NCBI GenBank assembly: GCA_963925035.1
Contig: CAWUSK010000012.1
Location: 88,934-152,933, forward strand
From: UBA4466 sp963925035
GTDB lineage: Bacteria; Bacteroidota; Bacteroidia; Flavobacteriales_D; Crocinitomicaceae
DNA length: 64,000 nucleotides
Direction of reading: 5' to 3'
The notes under the pieces were generated by a model, which was not told the origin of the DNA, did not search any database, and saw only the letters and a program-made list of their open reading frames with translations. Positions 59,101 to 64,000 of the stretch are shown piece after piece. The position numbers were made by a program, and so were the translations under genes. Positions within the stretch are counted from its first letter, which is position 1; each line of letters opens with the position of its first letter.

Positions 59101-60776
59101 AGTTCCCTGTGAATGAATACATTTGTAAAATGGATAATTTCACCTGGTGGATGGATACCTACAACATTGATATGGAACGCCAAAAAGACCGTGACTTAGC
59201 AATTGACGCAGGTGTTGATTTGAAAGGTGCCAATTTCTTTTCTTTAAATAGTAAGCAAGATTCATTGCAGTTTAGAGCCCCTCGTGCAAAATTCAATACG
59301 AAAGATAAATTAATACACTGTCAGAAAGTGGAGTATTTGGATATCGCCGATGCTAGAATATACCCAGACAGCATGGAACTGTATATTCGAAAGAAGGCGA
59401 AAATGGATCCTTTGAAAAACTCTAAAATAGTTGCGAATTATATTACCAAGTACCACCAGTTTGAAAACGCAACAGTTCAAGTCTTAGCGCGCAGAAAGTA
59501 TGAAGCAAATGCAGATTATGTTTATTACGACCAAGACAGTTTGAAAAGTTTAATACCAATGAAAAGCATCAGTTTGGATACTGCTTACCAAACAATTGCA
59601 ACAGGTGTAATAGATGCAGAGTATGGATTTAAACTAAGTGAGCACTTTGACTTTTATGGTAATTTCTCAATAGCAGCATCAAAACCTTCTGTTCTGTTTG
59701 ATGGGGCAACAAGAATTAACCACAATTGTGAGAAGTTTGATAGAAATTGGATGTCGTTTAAAACGGAAATCGATCCAATAAATATTCAAATACCAGTATC
59801 TCAACAAATGAAGGATTTAAATGGTGCTCCAATATCTGCGGGTATTGTATGGCGTGATTCTCCAATTGTAGACAGTTTAGAAATGTATCCGACATTTTTG
59901 TCAGCGTTAACATCAGCAAATGATCCTATTGTGATTACAGCATCTGGATTTCTGCAGTACAATGATATTTCAAAGGAATACCAAATAGGTTCCAAAGAGA
60001 AACTTGTCAATAGAGGTGAAAAAGGAAACTATTTAGCACTGCATACTGAAAGTTGTTCCTTGAATGGAGATGGACTTATTAATTTAGGAATGAACTACGG
60101 TGAAACTAAAATGGACGCTGTGGGTGTTGTGAACTACAATCAAACAACTGGTAAGACAAGTATGAACGTTAGTTTGAGGTACACTGCTGAAATTGATAAA
60201 GGCATCTTTCAAAATGCAGCCAAACGCATGCAGGAGGCAGAAGGCTTACAACCAATGGCTTTTAATTCATCCACATTAGAGCAAGCGATTGTAGAGTGGG
60301 ACTCGAGAGAAGCTGCGGAAGAAGCAAAATCTAAATATACGATTGAAGGTGCAATCAAAAAAGTACCAAATGGACTTAGCAAATCATTAGTCTTTTCGGG
60401 TGTGCGTTTGGAATCTTATTCTGACGATGCGAATAATCATGGGTTGATATCGAGTGTTGAATCTGCGGTTATTGTCAACTTCTTTGGAGAACCTGTGATG
60501 AAGTATGTTCCTTTCAAGGCATTTTTCCAGCAAATATATGGTGATGAGAATGATCAGTTTTCTATCATGACTGACATTCCTAGCAATTTTAACTACTTCT
60601 TCCATTATGGAATGGCTAAGAAGGAAGGGACTTTGAGAGTGATCACGAACGATACTGAATTCAATACAGAGATTGGTGCAATAAAAGAAGATAAATTGAA
60701 GTCGAAAAATTTCAGGTATGAATCTTCAAGCCAAACTATTTATATGAACAAACTGCTAGAGTTGTTTAATAAATAA
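56169..60776 (+). CDS. Very large exported protein, unknown function
   Basis: 1535 residues from ATG 56169; an in-frame start at 56124 lies inside prmA and is rejected. Signal peptide MKLRALFLLVFIGCVNSGFS, cleaved near Q. The N-terminal ~140 residues are helical. Then there is a long beta-rich body with many short strands and repeated patterns of the type 'F.G...A..A..I' (NKIVLSHNGLQGTGTINFVH, GSAKFQGTATVKESGITAKG, ITASGFLQYNDISKEYQIGS). A short helical region around residue 475-540 (AGKAASALGQTLEQAKGTLL) resembles a winged helix. I cannot assign a family. No sorting domain is at the C-terminus (MNKLLELFNK), so it is probably periplasmic or outer-membrane associated. It is the first gene before the coiled-coil protein. 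Confidence 0.7.
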   Translation: MKLRALFLLVFIGCVNSGFSQSYSNDREKFVKEFQKALSEYGKGDYQDFAKKELPAMLLEGSSFPNDYFSKMIETCNQMEVKRLKPYPEIYNYVFSVASFVKGKQPKESYLAWHDGVDKMLDNRNIKKFEDFIDLSAGFFSESRISESPNYAWFYVGGTYKFEFDMKTSISFAGGNLVCRAMSRSGSTKGEVIDSLNIINTIGEYDLLLKKWQGAGGKITWEKVGLPSDKTFAILKGYETSMRNSTINIDTVELTTPYFSKPIKGMLTDRAFKINREEDKIFPQFLSFERRLLINNIVPDVDYTGGFSLQGSSFIGAGTSEKPAQVTYKKSGTPFIIARSKLIYVSPTKITSEDANVVMLINSTDSISHSNASFLYDLAKKNIEFRRTKTGGGDAPFQNSYHQLDVFVPKVSWEIESENVYFTFDFGTSQQQKYASFESKDYFNAEVYDRLQGMSTVHPLVALFRYAYKYDEMTMTAGKAASALGQTLEQAKGTLLELSAAGFISYDLEGGIVVVNRKLITFVKAKTGDVDYDNIVFKCDFRPKELKGYTEDQIKESAYLQSVQELYKQQNEIRRIKKEFGILNLTTMDLDLEAVDDIVISEIRNFIVFPENSRVKIKKNRDFNFTGWINAGKMELNTQFAKFKYDEYKVEILSTTKSLFRVRPLTKEDGVNSIPMTSTIAGISGEILIDDPGNRSGNKKGFEKYPYLKSTSSSKVFYNSKDVYRGVYDSARFYYTIAPFELDSLNTFKESSLRFNGELISAGIFPKIEESLKIMPDYSFGFGIQAPAGGYDFYGPTAKYENKIVLSHNGLQGTGTINFVHSSSISKALSFLPDSTIGIAKFTNKGVNSGVEFPNVDSEEAYITYIPKEKVLKAKSLPLKFLNFFDGSAKFQGTATVKESGITAKGMMTFLTATLISDIFRFKNQEIFADTASFSLRNEDTDVTEAPLAFKTDDVNVHVDFNARKGEFNSNKGESVVEFPVNEYICKMDNFTWWMDTYNIDMERQKDRDLAIDAGVDLKGANFFSLNSKQDSLQFRAPRAKFNTKDKLIHCQKVEYLDIADARIYPDSMELYIRKKAKMDPLKNSKIVANYITKYHQFENATVQVLARRKYEANADYVYYDQDSLKSLIPMKSISLDTAYQTIATGVIDAEYGFKLSEHFDFYGNFSIAASKPSVLFDGATRINHNCEKFDRNWMSFKTEIDPINIQIPVSQQMKDLNGAPISAGIVWRDSPIVDSLEMYPTFLSALTSANDPIVITASGFLQYNDISKEYQIGSKEKLVNRGEKGNYLALHTESCSLNGDGLINLGMNYGETKMDAVGVVNYNQTTGKTSMNVSLRYTAEIDKGIFQNAAKRMQEAEGLQPMAFNSSTLEQAIVEWDSREAAEEAKSKYTIEGAIKKVPNGLSKSLVFSGVRLESYSDDANNHGLISSVESAVIVNFFGEPVMKYVPFKAFFQQIYGDENDQFSIMTDIPSNFNYFFHYGMAKKEGTLRVITNDTEFNTEIGAIKEDKLKSKNFRYESSSQTIYMNKLLELFNK

Positions 60777-60815
60777 AATTGAACCTTTTTGGGAATTAGT
60801 CGTACTTAACAGATA

Positions 60816-63800
60816 ATGAAGAGTAAAGTCTATAACATGCTATTAAAAATATTGAGTCAAAAACATATAACTATACTAGTGTGTTTGATTTCATGCGTGT
60901 CATTTGGCCAAACAAACGAAGAAACCCTTAAAAGAGCAGACGACTTCTTCGAAGCTGAAAATTACGTTGAAGCGACCAAGGACTATTTGCACTTACTTTC
61001 ACTTGAACCGACAGATGCCGATTTGAATTTCAAATACGGTACATGTTTGTTATTCAATTCCAAAAATAAAAACAAAGCACTGCGTTATTTGAGCTATGCT
61101 GTGCGAAATGCATCAATTGATCCTAGAGCATTCTTTTTTAATGGAAAAGCGCTGCATTTGGATTATCAATTTGAAAATGCAAAGAAGAGTTATATCATCT
61201 ACCAAGAGAAACGCGCAAAAAAAGACGACAGGTATAAAGTTGAGTTAGCGATTAAAATGTGTGACAATGGAAAGAAGTTACTTTCCACGTTTACAGATAT
61301 CGTTGTCACCAATAAGCAGGAAATAAGCAGTGACAACTTTTTTAAAATATATTCAGACTCAAAAACGATAGGGGGTGAGATTTTGGTTGTTGCTAAATTT
61401 CAATCTAAAATTGACAAGAAAATGAACCATATTCCTGTTGTTCATTTCCCTCCAAACGCAAAGGCCATTTATTACTCAAGCTACGGTGAGAGCGAGGATA
61501 CGGGTTTGGACATTTACATTAGAAGAAAATTGCCAGACGCATCGTGGGGAGATCCACAATTACTTCCTGGAGAGGTAAATACGAATGAAAATGAGGATTT
61601 TCCATACATGCATCCATCAGGTAACTTTTTGTACTTTAGTTCAATGGGGCATAATTCCATGGGTGGGTACGATGTATTTATGTCGCGCTTAGACACAGAA
61701 ACCAATAGCTTTTTTACTTCAGAGAACGTTGATTTTGCAATTAGTTCTCCAGATGATGACCTTTTTTATGTAGTGGATTCCCTTTTTCAAAATGCTTACT
61801 TCGCTTCAGCTAGACAGAGTGAGGACGGAAAGTACCATGTGTATAAAGTAAAAGTCGCGCGAGTTCCGATTCAAGAAATAATTGTAATGGGTGATTTTAT
61901 CTCAGAGATAAATCCGAACAACGAAACAATGCGTATTACGTTGACTTCGAATTCGAATGGATCGGAAGTTGGAAAAATCGTTTCAAATGAAAAAGGTAAA
62001 TATTCGTTTGTTTTCCCAAAAGGAGGGAAGTACAATTATGAGATTACTGTTGGAAGCAACGAAAATAACGTCTACAAGTATGTCGTAGAACTTCCTTTCC
62101 TCGATGAATTCAGACCTCTAAAACAAAAGGCCATTCATAAAATGGTTGACGGACAAGAAATTGTGACAATTATTAATTTGTTCGATGAAGAAGTTGAAGG
62201 AGCTGAAGCGATGTTAGCCGAGGTAATTCGAAAAAAGGCAGCTCTGGACGTGAATGTCGACAATTTTGATCTTAAAGAATTAGAAAAGAAAGAAGAACGA
62301 AATAAACGATTGTCGGAGATAGGTTTTAATAACATGTCTATAGTCGAGGTTGGTGAACGATTGAATGAACTTGCACAAGGGGAGCAGAAGCGCTCTGAAA
62401 TGATTGAACGAATAGAATCTAATTTGGATTTGGCAACAATTGCTAAATCTGAAGAGTTGAAAAAATTGAATGAAGACCTTTATGCCATTTTAGCTAAATC
62501 AGAGCAAACAACTGATCCAGTTGAAAAGCACCCGATTTTAATGGAGGCGAGGAAAATTGAATTGGCTATCACGAAAATCACTTCTGAAATATCTTTATTA
62601 AATGTGATGAAGAACGAGCTGTTTCAAAATATTGGAGCTTCAGGAACAAATGGTGTAAATAAAATTGAGGTGCTTGAAAATCAATTTAATTCACTTGTTT
62701 TTGCAGGAAAAGAGGATGACGCATTAGAAATGTTGATTAAAAATAAAGATGTCATTAATAAGGCATCTAACGAATCGGTAGAAAATTATGTGGCTAGTTT
62801 GGTTGAAAAGAGCGTAGCTTTAAATAAGAGAATTAAGGAACTGAAAGAGAAACAAGTTGATTTTGAATTAAATCAAAATACTCTCGCGACACAAATTAGT
62901 CAGCTGAATTCGCAATTACTTGTCGCAAAAAAGAAAGACGTCGAAGATATTAGAACTCAAATCAGAGATAGAGAGACTGAATTAGAGATGGTGAAGCAAT
63001 TATTAATAAATACGAAGAAGCAAATTATTGCAAAAAACAGGCAGCTTGACATGTTAAATAATAGCCTAGAGACACTTCAAAAAGCTATATCCAATACAGA
63101 TGGAGCAGCGTATAAAAAGGAAGATGTTGAAGTAGCAATTAAAAAAGCAAGAAGTATTGAGAATGATGTGCAATTAAAAGGAATTGAAAACCAAATTAAC
63201 GAAATAGAGCGTGAGAATCCTAAGCTCAATTCAGAATATAAGGCAAATAATACAAGCGTTAATTCATTAAAAGATATTCAAAAGGATTTCAACGAAAAAA
63301 TCGCAGAAATTGAATCGAATAGAAGTTTATCAGCGGAGGAGAAGTTGAATCTCGCGCAAAAAGCAAATAACGTTAGTACTGCAAATACAAACAGCAGAAT
63401 TAATGCTGTCGAAAATGAATTAGCGGTTACCCCGAATAATAAAATTCTTAAAGAGGAGCTGAATTCATTGAATAGCTATCAAAACGAACTTGAACAAGAA
63501 AATGTTCGGGTTACTGATGAATTGGCTAAGATGAAATCTTCATCGGCGAACAAAACGAATTATTTGGACGAGATAAAATCTAATTTAGAATTTAAATTAG
63601 TTGAAATTGAATCGAATAAATCAACCTCCCAAATAGAGAAAATTGATTTGAAGCAAGCCGTTTTAGCAGAGAGTGTAAATGCTGTAAATGATCGTTTAAA
63701 TAGCTTGAAAACGGAATTGAAAACGGATCCAAATAATAGCGTATTACAAAATGAACAAAGTGTGTTAACGTTATATAAGAAAAAATTAGAGTCTGTTAAT

Positions 63801-64000
63801 CTCCAATTAGAAAATGAAAAATTAGTTGCGAATTCAAGTAATTCCTCTAACGACTTGATAACGATTCAATCTAAACTGAAGGAGAAAATTGCCGCAATAC
63901 AAGAGAATAGTTCAACGACAGAAGAACAGAAAATTAAAGCGAAGCAACAAGCCAATAACGAAAGCATCGCTCAAATAGACAAGCTCATTAACGCAATAGA
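60816..64000 (+). CDS. Exported TPR-PD40-coiled-coil protein, 3' end outside window
   Basis: The frame is open from ATG 60816 (alternative 60837) to the right edge, at least 1061 codons, and has no stop in the window. Order: signal peptide to about residue 31 (VSFGQ); TPR-like helices (~32-130, RADDFFEAENYVEATKDYLH); PD40/WD40-like beta-propeller (~190-335, DFPYMHPSGNFLYFSSMGHN); a carboxypeptidase-regulatory-like domain (~350-420, VMGDFISEINPNNETMRITL); then an almost continuous coiled coil from ~455. The first part matches the N-terminal layout of PorE-type T9SS/OmpA-family proteins, but a long coiled coil replaces the OmpA domain as far as the window shows. From about 63259 on the coil is made of ~98-residue tandem repeats. 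Confidence 0.8.
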   Translation, partial: MKSKVYNMLLKILSQKHITILVCLISCVSFGQTNEETLKRADDFFEAENYVEATKDYLHLLSLEPTDADLNFKYGTCLLFNSKNKNKALRYLSYAVRNASIDPRAFFFNGKALHLDYQFENAKKSYIIYQEKRAKKDDRYKVELAIKMCDNGKKLLSTFTDIVVTNKQEISSDNFFKIYSDSKTIGGEILVVAKFQSKIDKKMNHIPVVHFPPNAKAIYYSSYGESEDTGLDIYIRRKLPDASWGDPQLLPGEVNTNENEDFPYMHPSGNFLYFSSMGHNSMGGYDVFMSRLDTETNSFFTSENVDFAISSPDDDLFYVVDSLFQNAYFASARQSEDGKYHVYKVKVARVPIQEIIVMGDFISEINPNNETMRITLTSNSNGSEVGKIVSNEKGKYSFVFPKGGKYNYEITVGSNENNVYKYVVELPFLDEFRPLKQKAIHKMVDGQEIVTIINLFDEEVEGAEAMLAEVIRKKAALDVNVDNFDLKELEKKEERNKRLSEIGFNNMSIVEVGERLNELAQGEQKRSEMIERIESNLDLATIAKSEELKKLNEDLYAILAKSEQTTDPVEKHPILMEARKIELAITKITSEISLLNVMKNELFQNIGASGTNGVNKIEVLENQFNSLVFAGKEDDALEMLIKNKDVINKASNESVENYVASLVEKSVALNKRIKELKEKQVDFELNQNTLATQISQLNSQLLVAKKKDVEDIRTQIRDRETELEMVKQLLINTKKQIIAKNRQLDMLNNSLETLQKAISNTDGAAYKKEDVEVAIKKARSIENDVQLKGIENQINEIERENPKLNSEYKANNTSVNSLKDIQKDFNEKIAEIESNRSLSAEEKLNLAQKANNVSTANTNSRINAVENELAVTPNNKILKEELNSLNSYQNELEQENVRVTDELAKMKSSSANKTNYLDEIKSNLEFKLVEIESNKSTSQIEKIDLKQAVLAESVNAVNDRLNSLKTELKTDPNNSVLQNEQSVLTLYKKKLESVNLQLENEKLVANSSNSSNDLITIQSKLKEKIAAIQENSSTTEEQKIKAKQQANNESIAQIDKLINAI
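63259..64000 (+). repeat. Tandem ~294-bp coding repeats (~98 residues) in the coiled-coil protein
   Basis: Three units are seen before the edge. Anchors: GAAATTGAATCGAAT (IEIESN...) at 63306 and 63603, and the diverged GCAATACAAGAGAAT at 63894, i.e. spacings of 297 and 291 bp. Protein units: IAEIESNRSLSAEEKLNLAQ..., LVEIESNKSTSQIEKIDLKQ..., IAAIQENSSTTEEQKIKAKQ..., each with a NAVxxxL..LKTEL.xxPNN-like middle part in the first two. The array continues beyond the window. Confidence 0.75.

Noticed and set aside
1..64000. CRISPR arrays, phage genes, toxin-antitoxin or restriction-type defence systems
   Set aside because: No regularly spaced repeats outside the coding repeats listed, and no gene with such domains was recognised.

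Overview
The window reads as chromosomal DNA of a member of the Bacteroidota, most likely class Flavobacteriia. The family is uncertain; Crocinitomicaceae (Fluviicola-like) would fit. The evidence is low GC, promoters of the Bacteroidota type (TAnnTTTG at -7), type IX secretion (T9SS) cargo with both kinds of C-terminal sorting domain, a porQ gene close to cmk, a zeaxanthin-type carotenoid operon, and lineage-typical families (DUF1599, BT_3928, DUF5522, DUF7935-like). Most of it is ordinary housekeeping. I see no prophage, CRISPR array, rRNA operon or intact mobile element.

Layout. 1-1.7 kb: end of an MscS channel, a hotdog thioesterase and a TatA/B-like protein. 1.8-2.7 kb: a decayed LamG/T9SS-cargo pseudogene. 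2.9-9.0 kb: DEAD-box helicase with Gly/Arg tail, BipA, TPR protein and ComA. 9.0-10.6 kb: GNAT-nitrilase fusion. 10.6-11.2 kb: gene-free stretch that holds the 3' end of a dead IS1595-type transposase. 11.2-16.5 kb: large surface protein, two small secreted ORFs (one carrying a copy of the RF3 C-terminus) and prfC. 16.7-23.4 kb: TonB receptor, mazG, a PagL-like deacylase, a GIN-domain lipoprotein, a four-Cys membrane peptide, an ACT-like protein and cmk. 23.5-29.6 kb: OMP, porQ and the crtI-crtB-crtZ-crtY-phosphoesterase operon. 29.6-35.4 kb: meaB, S4 protein, DUF7935-like protein, second DEAD-box helicase, WD40 protein, GT-C-like membrane protein and tRNA-Leu(GAG). 35.4-43.9 kb: T9SS cargo, a small repeat protein, Na+-type ABC exporter, a TfoX-like pseudogene, S1/P1-like hydrolase, ComB, DUF3817 and uvrB. 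43.9-51.3 kb: twin Ca2+/Na+ antiporters, a CBS-type PLP enzyme, a BtuF-like protein, an unknown membrane-anchored protein, an acyltransferase, DUF5522 and a PLP desulfhydrase-type enzyme. 51.3-56.2 kb: folP, DUF1599, BT_3928, tpiA, prmA. 56.2-64 kb: a 1535-residue exported protein of unknown function and a TPR/PD40/coiled-coil exported protein that runs off the right edge.

Main points of interest: (i) ComA and ComB, the first two enzymes of sulfolactate synthesis, are both present but about 32 kb apart; (ii) the last 27 aligned residues of RF3 recur in a small secreted ORF just downstream of prfC; (iii) three genes have a consensus -7 box exactly 4 nt before ATG, predicting leaderless mRNAs; (iv) three decayed genes can be reconstructed base by base; (v) the right edge carries an unfinished array of ~98-residue coiled-coil repeats; (vi) a small exported protein is built almost wholly from a ~20-25-residue F/D/W motif repeat.
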